NCBI RefSeq assembly: GCF_000003855.2
Contig: NW_003101680.1
Span: 878,976-942,975 of the forward strand
Direction of reading: 5' to 3'
Origin: Blastomyces gilchristii SLH14081
Lineage: Eukaryota > Ascomycota > Eurotiomycetes > Onygenales > Ajellomycetaceae
DNA length: 64,000 nucleotides
Shown: positions 49,094 through 63,303 of the stretch, piece by piece
How positions within the stretch are numbered: the first letter of the stretch is position 1
Layout of the letters: each line of letters opens with the position of its first letter
Made by a program: the position numbers and the translations under genes
Notes under the pieces: generated by a model
What the model saw: the letters and a program-made list of their open reading frames with translations, nothing else
Database searches by the model: none
Told to the model about the DNA's origin: nothing

Positions 49094-50475
49094 GCCTGTC
49101 AATAGGAGAGCTACTGCGTATATCACACCGCAATGCGATGCTTCATTGTTCGCTGCGTTCGGCGAGTCCCCCGCCGCCCTCATGGCAAACAAAGGAATTC
49201 CAGTCAAGGATCCTTGCTCTAAATTGGCTTTGTTGACTACGCAGTAAAATATTTATTGGAATTCGCAAGGTTGAGACCACACCCAACCCGTTTCTCAGCC
49301 ACCATACGTTTTTACTAAAACTCTCTGTCACTTATTAAGCCCCGTCTGGTCGCTGGCAGGACTGTGCATTCATTTGACCGCTGTCCGAGAGAAACCTCTT
49401 CTGATGGTTTTGACGTACTGCTGCAGGCGAAGCCATTATTATTAATTGTAGTAACACACTGGTTGTCTGAGCCGACTGATCATCGAAAAGCCAGGAGGCG
49501 CTCGTTCGGCCGCTGCCTCTCTGGACTTCTGCGCCTTGTCCACAGCGTCCAGTTCTTTTAAGGGTCTTTGTTAACTAGTTACGCAAAGGAAAGAAAAGAA
49601 AAGAAAACGGCAGAGGCGCCGAGTGGTACACAGATTTGTTGTCCCCAAGGAATATCCCGATTTCAATTCCATTTTTTGCCTGACTAACACTGGCTTCCTT
49701 CTTCTTGCTCCCTTGTTCTGCGAACTGTCTACGGATTACTCTGTAGTTCATCAAATCCGTTGAGAATTTCTCACGTACTGTTCCCTACTATATCACTAGT
49801 TGCGCTTATTCTCCCTGACTCGGAGGAGGAAGTACTGCTACCTACTGGAGCTTTCCTCTTTGATATCACCCTCAGCAACCCCATTTCTGAACAGCCAGCC
49901 TTTCTTCCGCTTTGATGAGCTTGGTAAAAGCAGCTAGCTCCAAATTTACCATAAATAACTTGCTTTTAATAGGGCCACCATTGACATTAACAGTGACGAT
50001 TATCGTCAGGGCGTTGATAACCACTGACTGCCGTTTGGCACTTTTTTGAACTCAAACTCAACCGTCCGAATAGCCAACGAAACATCACGCATTGTTCAAG
50101 GCCTATGCGCAAAAGGTTGTAGGATTTGGAGAACAATATCTGCATCCAACCAACGACGTCGAATCCTGCGCATCGCCTTCTCTTTTATGCTCTCAATTCC
50201 CCCTTCTTTCGCGAAACTTACAGCCACGGATCCTAACCAACGAGAACGGAATCGAGAAAACGGTTCTTCATACATTTGTGGCTTCGGCAAAGCCTCATGT
50301 CCACTTCTCGGACGAGGTAAGTTGTTGGGACAGGGCGGTCTATGGCTGTGACATAAGTGTTCTAAACTTTGCTTGAACGCCGGTGAGGCAGGATTTTGTT
50401 CACTTTCCCTTTCGTGATTCTGGAAGACGGAGAATAAGAGCAGAGAAGTAACTTCAACTCCCATAGCTGCCAACT
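49094..50475. other. Gene-free region between the transposon and the TF-like gene
   Basis: These 1.4 kb contain no supported gene. A second copy of GTTAACTAGTTAC is at 49570-49582, followed by an (AAAGA)-like purine stretch. The part nearest 50476 should hold the promoter of the next gene. Confidence 0.4.
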
Positions 50476-52759
50476 ATGCCTCCCAGAGCCCGAAGGACTC
50501 GACTGACGGAGCGTCGTGCCGCCACAGCTTCAATAAGAGCAGATAGCGATGCGAAGGCTCATGGGATATTCCACTTCGTCAATGTCAATCCATCATCTGA
50601 GCTCCAAAAATCAGAAAACCGATCCGTAATCCGCTCGCACGCTAGCAAATATATCTGGCGTCAGCATCGCGCGGGTCGTACAGATGGCAGCAACCCCAAT
50701 TCTAGTGCGGTCGAATCCGCTCACTCATTAAAAGAACCCCTAATATCTTCACCCGACTCGTATGGTACTGCGAAGAAAAGGCCATGGCCGCTATCACCAG
50801 AGACCCCTGGTGGCGAGGAGCCTGTACCAGTACTCTCTCCGTCCGACGAACCCAACATATCTCCGCCCGATGATGAAGATATGTCACGCTCTACGGAGAC
50901 CCCGCGCGTAGACGAGGATGTTGGCAACAATGGAGATGTCACTCAGCTTGCTCGGGACGCCCAATCGGCTCAATCGGGTATGATATCGGCAGCAGATATA
51001 TACGAACATGAAAGTAATACGATAGCGGGTCCATTTAACCAGCTGATGACATTTATCGGGGAGCCGGGAAATCTTTTCCCTTCCATGCTTGGGAGCTCTG
51101 CAATTAGCAAGTTGATGCGATACGGTGAGGCCATATCCCACCTTTTCTCCCCATTTTTGGAGCAACCTACAATTGCGGTATCTCCTCATGAATCTGTACC
51201 TGACAAAGTGACAAATCTAGCCGCCTTTGATCTTTGGCCTGGTCTCGTACTGGGTGCTAAAAACCAAAAATGGAGCCGAGAAGACGTCGCGCAAAGCTGG
51301 CTTCACCGAGCAATGAGCCACCCTGCCCTATTCACTGCATTTTTATACGGAGCTGCGGGCCACTTACAAACGCGCAAACGGCTAGAGAGTGTTTCCATCG
51401 CCCCTCAAACGCGCGAGGAGAAGTTAGAACAGATCGTCTGCGAGACAGAGACCATCAAACAGTTGAATAAAATGATGCTCGACCCGCAGCAAACATGCAC
51501 TGACGAAGTTATCCTAGCAGTACTGTGCATGGCTTTTAATAAGATCGATTACTCCAAGTGGATATCTGACACTGACCCCGCTCCAAAGGCGCCCTTGCGC
51601 AATCTCCAATGGCTCGATGTATATGGCGGCCTATCACTAAATGACCAGCACGTCAAGGGGCTTTTTGCATTGCTCCACACAAGAGGTGGCCTAGATCAAC
51701 TCAAGCTGCCCGGGCTGGCAGAAACTCTTTCAACGTAAATCTTTCTTCCTTTTCCGGTTTTCATTCCATGTTCCGCTCTACTTGTATTGAGTCTCACGAA
51801 TCTCACCATTCCATAGATCTGCCATAATGCTCTCAACCAAATACCTTTCGAAACCCCGGCTCCCTTTCGTCCCAATCTTCAAAGATAGTGCCACCGGTAA
51901 ACCGCCGATGTGGCCAAACCTCTCCTCAAATACGTGTCCTATGCCAATTAATATGATAAATCTGGTCTCGAATATCCAGCCCACCCCCTGCCTCGGCGAC
52001 AATGGTAGTAACAATATTGAGGCAATCAACACCAGCGACATATTCACACAATCTAACCTCCCAACCCCCCTAACAACCGTCCTGCGCAATATGCAAAACT
52101 ACAGCGCTGTTGTAAACCTACATAGCCAGGGTCTCCTCCCCTATCTCGAGCTCCCCGTGATCGCCGATAGACGCAACTGGGTCCAATACGAGCTCTTGAG
52201 TCTACGGCCCATACATGAAATTAACGAGTACACAGAAGATTCTGAGCCCAGCAATCCTACCCCAGTAATCCTCCAGCAACAACAACAACCACATCAACAA
52301 CAACAACAACAACATCCACAGCAACTACTACTGCAAGCCTACAACTATAAAATCTACGAGCCCATCCGCCTCGCAGCGATGATATACAGCATGCTCGTAG
52401 TCTTCCCCCTACCAGCTGCCAACCGACCATTCGTGCGCCTATCCCGGATGATGAAAGCAGCGCTCATAGCCGCGGAGATCGAGAACATCACCCCCACCCC
52501 TGCCAATCCCCGAATCACCGATCATTGCTGGAGTAGCGCGACGGAGATGTTGCTCTGGGTGATAGTGCTAGGCACGATGGCAGCGCGGAATACGCCGAGT
52601 GAAGACTGGTTCGTGGAGCGGAGCAGGGATGTGATTAGGGTTGTTGGCGTGGGGAGTTGGGAGCAACTAAAGGGGGCGATGGAAAAGGTTCTGTGGATGG
52701 ATTGCGTGTGTGATGTAGGTGGGTTGGCGATATGGAATGAGGTGGGTGTGGGGAGTTAA
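50476..52759 (+). CDS. Fungal transcription-factor-like protein without a zinc cluster (often annotated as tachykinin family)
   Basis: Two exons (50476-51734, 51817-52759) with an 82-bp intron give 733 residues. The N-terminal motif IFHFVNVNPSSELQKSENRS followed by IRSHASKYIWRQHR matches the short block common to a large group of filamentous fungal regulators that carry the fungal-specific transcription factor C-terminal domain. No Cys6 zinc cluster precedes it. The middle is a Pro/Ser/Glu-rich disordered region. A helical domain begins near residue 240 (FDLWPGLVLGAKNQKWSRED, then SWLHRAMSHPALFTAFLYGA) and is of the kind that follows in this family. The second exon contains a Gln/His run (about 52264-52325) inside that domain. 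The biological role is unknown and DNA binding is not demonstrated by the sequence. Confidence 0.72.
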
Positions 52760-54762
52760 GGCGAGGTTGGGAGCCAGAGTCAGCGCGTGAATGGGAATGG
52801 GATGCTAGTTGGTGGGATGGATTGGGTGGTTTAGCACAAGCAGGCAGCAATGTGGGTTTGTAGAGTAGAGCCTTGAAAGTGGTTTATGATGAATGCCTCG
52901 ATTCTTGAACCGACCAGACCACGATTTTTTCCTTTTTTTTTTTTTTTCATACCGGGCCTCTACTTCCCTCCTGCCCGTTTTACTTTTTAGCGAAGATTAC
53001 TTGTAATGGACATTGAATAGGGAAAAGGGATTTCTGATTTTGCAGTTGTTTAATAATAAGTGTTTAAATATTTTCCGGGTTTCTTGCCCCTTCTTTTCTT
53101 TCTTTCTTCCTGTCTTTTTTTTTTCTTTTTTTTCCCCCTCTTCCTCCTCCAGCATCTCTTCCCATTCTACATCTCGCCTCTCATGTTCCCCCCGTATATT
53201 CCTTGGACAATTGCCCTTTCCCTTATAAATGTAGTTATCCATCTCTGGAGAGAATGACGTTCTATCCAATGGCACTTCTGACATCTTGTGATCATTAATA
53301 GAAAGGATTGACATTTTCAGCTACGCCCCGATTTTTTCTCCAATAGAGAGTTATGAATTAAGTACATAAGAGATAAAAAGAATCAATCAATGCCATAAGC
53401 TAGTCCTCATGTGAAAAAAATCCTCCTGCGAGGATTTAACGAAAATTTGCCACGTGATTGATATCGGCAAACGCGCTAGAGTAAGCCAATAACATCTAAC
53501 TAGTTAACAGCTGGGATAGTTAGTAAAAAGATCTCTATCCGAGATCCTTGATGGCAGCGGGATGATCAACGCGCAAATGCAGGATATCAAGAACGCAATA
53601 ACAGCTGCTGCAAACTAACTACGGCGTCACCATAGCAAAGGCACAGGCACAGGCACATTCGACTCTTCCCATATATGTATAACGGTTGGGCGGGACAGCG
53701 AGGCCGATTACGAGCGAATCTATATATTCTTGCAATTGTTTCTAAGAAACAGATAATAGCCTCGGCATTGAAAGAAAGCGAAATACGGCCGAAGTGTGAG
53801 ATAAACTTGCTTGCCTTTGGTTCTGACATGTAACGAGGAAAATCTGAGTGACTGATAATCTCGAGCGCCCAAGCGTTCTCACGATGCTCTGGCTGGAGAG
53901 TTAATCCCTAGCCGTGGGGGTCATATCAAGCTGTCAAAGGGGCAGAGTTTTGTCATCATGTCACAATAACGTCCTCCTCCCCAGATTCAGGCGAGTGACA
54001 AAACGCTCAAAACAACAATAATGCGCAGTTCCATTCCTCGTCACGAAGCCTATTATCAAAACACCTGTGCAAGCTCGGTTTTACAGGGGTCCATATCCAT
54101 GAGCATGCCTGCCAACATAGCTTAAATCCGTTTCCCTTGCCGCGCTACGAAGTACTACGCCCGTATTTGAACCCAGGGCTTCCCTTAACTCCGTTTAGTT
54201 CCAACTAACTTTGTGCCAAGCGCGCGCAGATACATACCATATTTTGACGACTTGGGCGCATCTTAAGAAGGTTCAGCCTGCCAGGCTCTGCTCGGTCTCT
54301 GACCCTAGAAAACAACAGACCGCATTCTGCAGTGAGATCCCGGATTATCAATCTTTGCAATTTGTAAGCTTGCTCTTGTGCGGATGACGTGCTGCCCTTG
54401 ACATCACCACCATACCATCCGCCTAGTATCCTCGGAGTCGTGAACTGGAAGTGTTCCCAAAGCCCAAAAGAACACCACAGTTTTCCGAGAGATGACGCGG
54501 TTGAAGTACAAGATGAATCTAGATGACGCATCTTACATTCATTATTCTATCCAGCATGTGATGGCATCTGATGAAAATAATGCATTCGACTACAAATAGC
54601 CCTCATTCCACCTCCGTTGAACTCACTTTGTTGAAGTCGTGGAGTATTAGAAAATAGGTTCGATACAAGATAGAGCTCATCATCTCGGAAAAGTGATATT
54701 GACCGATTGATTTACTTTAATTTTACTTTTGACTATATCATCGCTTCAATTCCAACTCTACA
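52760..54762. other. Gene-free region, 2.0 kb
   Basis: This stretch lies between the TF-like gene and the NmrA-like gene, both on the plus strand. It contains T- and CT-rich tracts (52925-52948, 53090-53165) and CTAACTAGTTAAC at 53496-53508, the reverse of a sequence seen at 46678 and 49570 except for one end base. Short open frames have no family resemblance. Confidence 0.4.
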
Positions 54763-55458
54763 ATGTCTCCGACTCTCAAGAATGTCATTGTTGTCTCGGT
54801 GTGTATCTTATATCCAGCCACAGCATACAATCGTATATCATGGACGAATATATAACTGACAGATGGCTGGCTAATAGGCAAGTGGGAGAGTAGGGTATGT
54901 CTAAGCCTACCTTATGACGACACATCAAAATCAATCCCATATATATCCCCCCTGACCAACGCTTACCGTGTGGATATAGGGCCACCATTGTATCCGCTCT
55001 ACTGAACTCCGCTCATGGGTATGCCGTCTCAACTCTTTCCCGGGAGGGATCCAGCTGCATCCCACCAGTGGGTGTCACAAGCATCAAAAGCGATTACACG
55101 CATGACTCCTTAGTCAAATCCCTAAAGGGTCAGGATGTTGTGGTATCTGCCATCGGAGCTGCTGCCGTGCTCGAGCAAATCAAGTTAATTGACGCCGCGA
55201 TCGAGGCAGGGGTGAAGAGATTCGTTCCCAGCGATTATGGCAGTGATACGCGGATCAAGCACTCACATTTGCGCGTGCCCTTTTTTCCGATGAAGAATCA
55301 AGTCTTTAAATATCTAGAGGAAAGGCAGCACAAGATTGAGTGGACTGTTTTCCTTTCAGGGCCTCTTTTGGATGAGTGAGTGCCATCAATGCAGAAAACC
55401 CATACCAAGAGACTTACTCCTCTCACTCTGGCAACGGGATTTCGTGTGCCCTCTTACT

Positions 55459-55494
<36 letters not shown>

Positions 55495-56009
55495 CTCCTC
55501 TCTAATTCCTCACAACTTATCTGCACATCCACAGAACCCTTAGAGTCGACTTCCTCGGCTTCGACATTGCCAACAAGACCACAACGTTCTGGGACGAAAG
55601 ATACAAAAACGTCCGTTTCTCAACCGCACGCCTCACCCTCGTCGCGGACGCGGTCGCCCAGGCCCTCTCCCCCGCCATCTCCCCCAAAACAGCGAACCAA
55701 CTCCTCGCCATCCGCGACACCACCGTGACCTTCGCGGAGCTACTCAACGCCCTCGAGGCCGCCACAGGTTCCCCATGGCCACTCAACCACGCCGACTTGG
55801 ACGAACTGGTCGAGGAAGGCAAGTTGAAGGCTGCAAAGGGCGATTTCAGCGGGGTCTCGCATATGATTGTGCGGAATATCCTGGATGTAGAGTCTGGGGG
55901 TGATTTCGATGAGAGGGGGATTGTTTCGAATGGGTTAGTCGAGGTCGAAGGGTGGGGGTTGCAGAGGGTTGTTGATGCGGTTGTTGCGGAAGTTCAGGGG
56001 GAACAATGA
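54763..56009 (+). CDS. NmrA-like / isoflavone-reductase-like NAD(P)-binding protein
   Basis: This family binds NAD(P)H with a Rossmann fold and acts either as a reductase or as a redox sensor. Four exons (54763-54798, 54878-54894, 54980-55375, 55535-56009) give 307 residues. The second exon is 17 nt. The nucleotide-binding strand-loop-helix reads VIVVSASGRVGATIVSALL across three exons. The usual first Gly of the GxxGxxG loop is Ser here. Other landmarks are VGVTSIKSDYTHDSLVKSLK, GQDVVVSAIGAAAVLEQIKL, IDAAIEAGVKRFVPSDYGSD, and WTVFLSGPLLDE, typical of the CipA-like fungal subgroup. The third intron (159 bp) contains a CT microsatellite. Substrate and pathway cannot be told from sequence. No biosynthetic backbone enzyme lies nearby. 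Confidence 0.85.
55462..55490. repeat. (TC)n microsatellite inside an intron
   Basis: About 14 TC units lie in the third intron of the NmrA-like gene, upstream of its acceptor at 55533-55534. They could act as an extended polypyrimidine tract. Confidence 0.9.
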
Positions 56010-57580
56010 GGGGATATAGTAAGTTGAGGGAAGGGATGTTAATGGAAGTTTGGTATATGACTACGATGATTTGGAACCATATTTTATGCCTCTTATCCTC
56101 TCCCTTTTACCTTTCTCGATTAATTATATCTTTTGCTCTTTTTATTTGTTAAATACAGCCTATCCATCAGACCCCTTCCACTGTCACAGACGATCTACGC
56201 CTGATGTGTACACGGTACGAGCACGTCTCCAAATTTCTACCAGCCAATCCCTTTTCATCAATGTACAGGGCGGTTTTTACCAGCCAGCTTTCTACACGTG
56301 CACCCAAAAATACTTCTTTCCATTTCGAAGGGTGCGCACAACATGGAAGTTTGATATGGAGAATACAATTTATATGCCCCCTATCAGATAAACATAAGTT
56401 GACATTAAAGCTTTCATACATTTCTTGACACTTTCCGGCCCGGGGCCTACTAGGTACCTATGTATTTGAGCCATAGTATCGTATCCCCTATCAAAAACTC
56501 AACCTGGAGGCTTCAAACGGGGAAAGTGGGGGGTATGGGTATTTTAATCTACAACTTTTGACATCAAATAACCCCGGGCTAGTAACAGCCCCTTTGACAG
56601 GGCGCCAAATTAACCATTCCCCTCAAAACCTAAGTCCTTTTTCATATAACCTCACGGTTGAGCTTTAAATTTTTGCTTCCCCAGGGCACCTAGTTGCAAA
56701 GAGGAACATGCTCCGTGTCTACCTAGGTACCTACCTCGGAAAATAGGAACCTGCAGCAAATTCCCGTTAACTTCCGACGCCACATCTAATCTTGTATTTT
56801 CTACTTGATGTCCTCATCTCACGCCGAAATACTTCGAGGTGGGAAAAAGCTTCAAAATTGCAAATGCGTAGCTAACCCACAGGCTGGCAGCCCAGGCGGA
56901 GCGGGAAAAGGAGGCCAATGTCAAATTTTCCCTAACTTTTTATGCACCGTATACGTACATTAATGTTACCCATATATATGCAAAATATAAACCCTAGAGA
57001 CATGCAGCCAAAAACGAGAGAGGTGGCGGAAGTGACATGTCGTACATATGACGTTGATGCCTTTTGAAATCCATACCCTACGGCAAATAACTTAGGGCAA
57101 CGACGAAATAGAAGCTCGACGGCGAAGATAACAGAAATGGTAGGTATATAGCCGGGTGGTTTTGCATGATATCTTTTATGTGTACATGTGGTGGCTATGG
57201 GATATGCTATTATGCACCACCGAGGAGGGGGGAAATTAGAAAGGAAATAAATAGGCTTTCAGTACGGAGTACGGAGTAGGAAATCCAAAGCTTCAGCCCT
57301 ATGAGGATATTATTATTAGAGATCCCGAAGGTAGGTGGCGTCCAAGATTTCAAAGTACGTAGAGATTTTAAATAGGAGAAAATAAGGTGCCCTGGCCCGA
57401 GGACAGACGTAAAAGTTTGGTGAGAAGTACGGATACAGCCCGTAGTTGAATTACTGGATCAGAACAAATCTTGGGCCTTTGATCAGAGGGTTTTTACAGT
57501 ACCTAGGTGTTGCTTTTTCGGCGAAATCTCGAAAGATGGCGAAAAAGGAGAAGAAAAACCACAAACAGGTCACTCGGCCA
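56010..57580. other. Gene-free region upstream of DED1
   Basis: No gene is supported. Short motifs of note are two overlapping TACGGAGTA copies at 57263-57278. The composition is AT-rich with scattered A and T runs. Confidence 0.4.
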
Positions 57581-57587
57581 TATAAAA
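57581..57587 (+). promoter_or_regulatory. Candidate TATA box of DED1
   Basis: TATAAAA follows GGCCA about 150 bp before a long CT-rich tract and about 840 bp before the DED1 start codon. The position fits a leader that starts near the CT tract. The transcription start itself is not visible. Confidence 0.4.
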
Positions 57588-57734
57588 TACATGGCAGAGT
57601 GACTTTGCCGCTGATATGTTTTGTTTATTTGGCGGAGGCGAAAACAAAAAAAGGGAAACTTCTGGATTGGGTTTAGGGCCGAATGCAGCCAGCTGCGGCT
57701 CAACCAACACAAAAAAAATTCGTTCCAACTCGAA

Positions 57735-57880
57735 CTTCCGTCTTCTTCTTCTTCTTCTTCTTCTCTTCTTCACTTCATCACAAACTCCACATCTCTCCTC
57801 CTTTCTTCTCTTTCTTCTATCCTATCCATCTTCCCCCTTTTCTCTCTTCCTGTTTCTCTTCTTTTTTCTACTTACATCAC
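57735..57880 (+). promoter_or_regulatory. Pyrimidine-rich tract in the DED1 promoter/leader
   Basis: A nearly pure C/T stretch that begins with (CTT)n at 57741-57764 lies upstream of the DED1 coding region. CT blocks like this are common at or just before transcription starts of strongly expressed filamentous fungal genes. Confidence 0.5.
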
Positions 57881-58255
57881 CCCCCGCCGCGAATAGACTT
57901 TTAGATCTGAGAGATTGTTTTCCTTGTAACGAACTACGAAATCTCGTTCAGGTCTTAATTTCTTTTACTTCCATCGTCTACGAACTTCTTCTCACAGGAC
58001 GCCACTTATATTTGAGTGTGTGAGAGACTTTCCAGAGAAAGAAATATATTAATCATATTCCCATACACAAGACGGTCTCTTTCCCATTCTCTCTTTTCGA
58101 TAATATACCCAGAGGAGAAAAACCTCAAAAAGCTCATCTCGACCTTCCTTTGATAAAACGCTTTTGTTTCTTATTACGTCGAGATCTGGCGTGTTCTGTG
58201 ATTCCTACCGCTACTACTACTACTACCACTACTACGACTTAATTTTATCCACTTG

Positions 58256-58375
58256 GTACGTGTTGTGTTGCCGTTGAGATTTTCTTTTTCCTTCTGAGAA
58301 TCCGGATTTTTTGTTGTTCGCCCTCCGAGACAAAATCGCCACTGACTTTGAACATATATATCTTCTTTTCTTCAG
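58256..58375 (+). other. Candidate intron in the DED1 5' leader
   Basis: GTACGT at 58256 pairs with a TTCTTCAG acceptor ending at 58375, giving a 120-bp intron with a CTGAC branch-like sequence at 58342-58346. It ends about 50 bp before the start codon. This is inferred from splice motifs only. Confidence 0.5.
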
Positions 58376-58425
58376 AAAACCAGAACAACTTCCAAATCAA
58401 GTTTCAACCCACAGCAACCGCAAAC

Positions 58426-60596
<2,171 letters not shown>

Positions 60597-63303
60597 ATTT
60601 CTATTCCAATTTCCAAAAATCCATATCAAAATTCAAAGATCTCCTCGAAAAAAAAAAAAAAACGGAAGGAGATATGCAAGAAAGGAGAGAAAAAGAAAGA
60701 AAGCAATTTTATGTTTGTTTCTGGTCTTCGACGCTGTGGCCCATTACAGTTACAACGAAAAAGGAGAGTTTTGGTTGACTCCCTCCTCATTTCATCTTCG
60801 AGCTTATAGACTAAGTTGCGATGTTAACGCAACCAAAACCGTCTCCTAATTTTTGCCCGGGTGGCATTTATTCCATGGATGTTACCCACCCCTCAGGAAT
60901 TTACCTTATCGGCTTTGGTCATGACTTGCAACGAATTTCCTCTTTTTTTCTTTTTTTTTCTTTTCTTCTCTTTCCTTTTCATTTTCCTTGTTTCGTTTTT
61001 CCGTTTTTCCACTTTTTCTTTTACATCTGATATTTCCTTCCTCGTTTTTCCTCGTTTTCCCTCGTGCTTGCTAGTGCGTGCACCAGATTCCTTGACCTTT
61101 TTTTTCATTTTGCAGCTTGTTTCCTAAAACTGAGCAAAGATCCACTTTTTTTCGTGTGTAATTTTCCAATATCGTCTTCTCTTCCTTTGTCCTTTTCTAT
61201 TTGACCTTGTCATTGTTTCCCATATGCTCTATGATGCAGTTTCGCTTTACTATGTTCGTCGTTTCTGCCTTATTTTCTCGCGTGCATGTTTGTGCGTATA
61301 TGTCTGTCTGTCTGGTCCAACGGGGCGGCTAACGTTTTGCATGAAAAAAAAAGATGCCCAACAAGGGGTGTGTCTACGGTTTTGGGCGTTATATTTTCCT
61401 TATCCTTTTCTTTTAAACAGCAAAAGATAACGAAAACTTGCGTCTTGCTTCCTCAGTTTATACGGCATGGTTGTTGTCGTTGTTTTCTTCATTCCTTCTC
61501 ATTGGCTTCATCGTTCGTCGTTTTCCCCGTGCTTCAGGAATATTTCTTTTATAACTTTTCCCTTTCTCTGTTTCTTTTGTCTTGTTGCCACTATGCATGA
61601 ACAGAAAGGAAAGGGAAAGGCTTAAAAAAGGGGAGTGGGGAATTAAAGAAAGGAAGAAAGAAAGAAGTGCAAGATGCAGGAGCATATTATCATCCATCAT
61701 CATAGACCAGCGTTTGAACGTATTTTGATTTTTGTTTTATTCCCTACCTTCTGTCTCTTCTGTTTGTCCGTTTTTCCTCCATTGTTTCTGTGAAAGGAAG
61801 AGCAAAATATAAAAATTCGAAACGGAAAGCCTGCCCGTTCTTATCAGATACTCAGATACCCATGATATCCCTCGAAATTTCTCTTTTTCTTTTTTTCCCT
61901 TTCCATTGTCCTCTTCAAAATGAATATCATCTGGCCGCTCATGCTCGTATTCACGCACATTTCCCCTTCTACATTTTATTGTTCTTGATAAAGCACTGGC
62001 GAAAGAGGGCGGGGGAAGGAAGTATAAGTGAAAGAAAAAGGGAACCGATAGAACGGCTGGGTTTTTAGACTTAGGTAGGACCTAGTTATATGTACCTGCA
62101 CTGCAGGAGCCTGATAAAAAAACATATATGCTTTTTTAAAAGAGAGTAACAAGTTCGAAAGCAACGTGTTTTAATGATGATAGGCTTATGGAGGCGCGGT
62201 TGAATTTGCTTCAAAATATCCAGGCCAACTTGATTGATTGTAACCAGTTATATGCTGTTTTGGAATGCTTTTGTGACTGCCCGAACTGCTGATGGATGAA
62301 AAGCAAACTCCTCGGCCATTTTTATATCCAGGGCCGTCCTCACGTCTGTCTTGTTCATGAACTTCTTGGAACGGGTAACTACATCATCTTCAAATCGAGC
62401 ATCTTGAGGCTCAAGTCTATAGGTCGCCGTCGACCTGGATTTGGTACCCATATAGCCAACGACGTGGCCGTATGGCGTACGCTCAAAACATCGAAGGAAG
62501 GAATATCAAAAAAAGAGCTTCAGGTCCCGCCAGAGGGGAATGGATGTGCTGTGTGTTTTTGGAGTTCGTGGCGGCCAAAAAATGAGCCTCTGCGAATCTC
62601 AACGACGGATGACACGGAGAACAACATCGCATGTTTGTCCTTGAGGATCTTCTTTCAGATAAACAGATGGAGGTCATGATAGGGGTAACTATCATCATCT
62701 CGTCTAGGGAGGATTGTCTGGGATGGGATTCTTCAATCGAGTGGTCATGGTAGAGAGAAGCGCTTTTGGCAGTTAAATAGCTGCAAGTAAAATATAAAAT
62801 AGCCTGCAAATCTCTTTTGAAACAGCTCATTGCCACTAGCAGCATCGCCTAAATAAGGAGTTATGTAGATCTGGAGCTGCAACTGAAGTTAGTTGAAGTT
62901 TTTACTAACGCGTTTTGATCTCATACTACGTCTCGGTGGACGTGAAAAGCTGCCAAAGCGCGAAGATGATTAAGGGAACAGAACAGAAAATGATATGAGT
63001 AAATGAGTGAGGTCATGGTGAATACGCTGTTTCTCAAGAACAGGTAAATTTCAGTTGCTATTTAGCTGAGCCTTGCAGTAAATAAGTTTACTGTACGGAG
63101 TAACTATATTTAACTAACTATTGTGAATGAGGCTGGTCGATCTGGCGCCCATTTTGACTTCAACCAACTTTTCGAACTTCATTCTTCCACCAACCTCATC
63201 TCACCACACTCACCTTGACCAAACCTCTTACATGCCGTATCTACAATGACCCTACACCTGCTTATCTAGACCCCCCCCCCCCCCCCCCCCCCCCCCAATA
63301 GCA
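60597..63303. other. DED1 3' region and gene-free interval
   Basis: This 2.7-kb stretch starts with the DED1 3' untranslated region, including an A15 run (60648-60662) and T-rich blocks to about 61750. A minus-strand frame of 67 codons at 62248-62451 looks somewhat protein-like but matches nothing I know. TACGGAGTA occurs at 63094. A C26 tract (63271-63296) lies at the right end. Confidence 0.4.
63271..63296. repeat. C26 homopolymer just before a start codon
   Basis: An uninterrupted run of 26 C ends 7 bases before the ATG at 63304. The G-strand could form quadruplex structures. Such long runs are also prone to assembly-length errors. Confidence 0.9.

Noticed and set aside
50476..56009. Secondary-metabolite cluster (regulator next to NmrA/isoflavone-reductase-like gene)
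   Set aside because: No polyketide synthase, peptide synthetase, terpene enzyme, P450 or transporter lies within the window, and the two genes are 2 kb apart with a gene-free gap.
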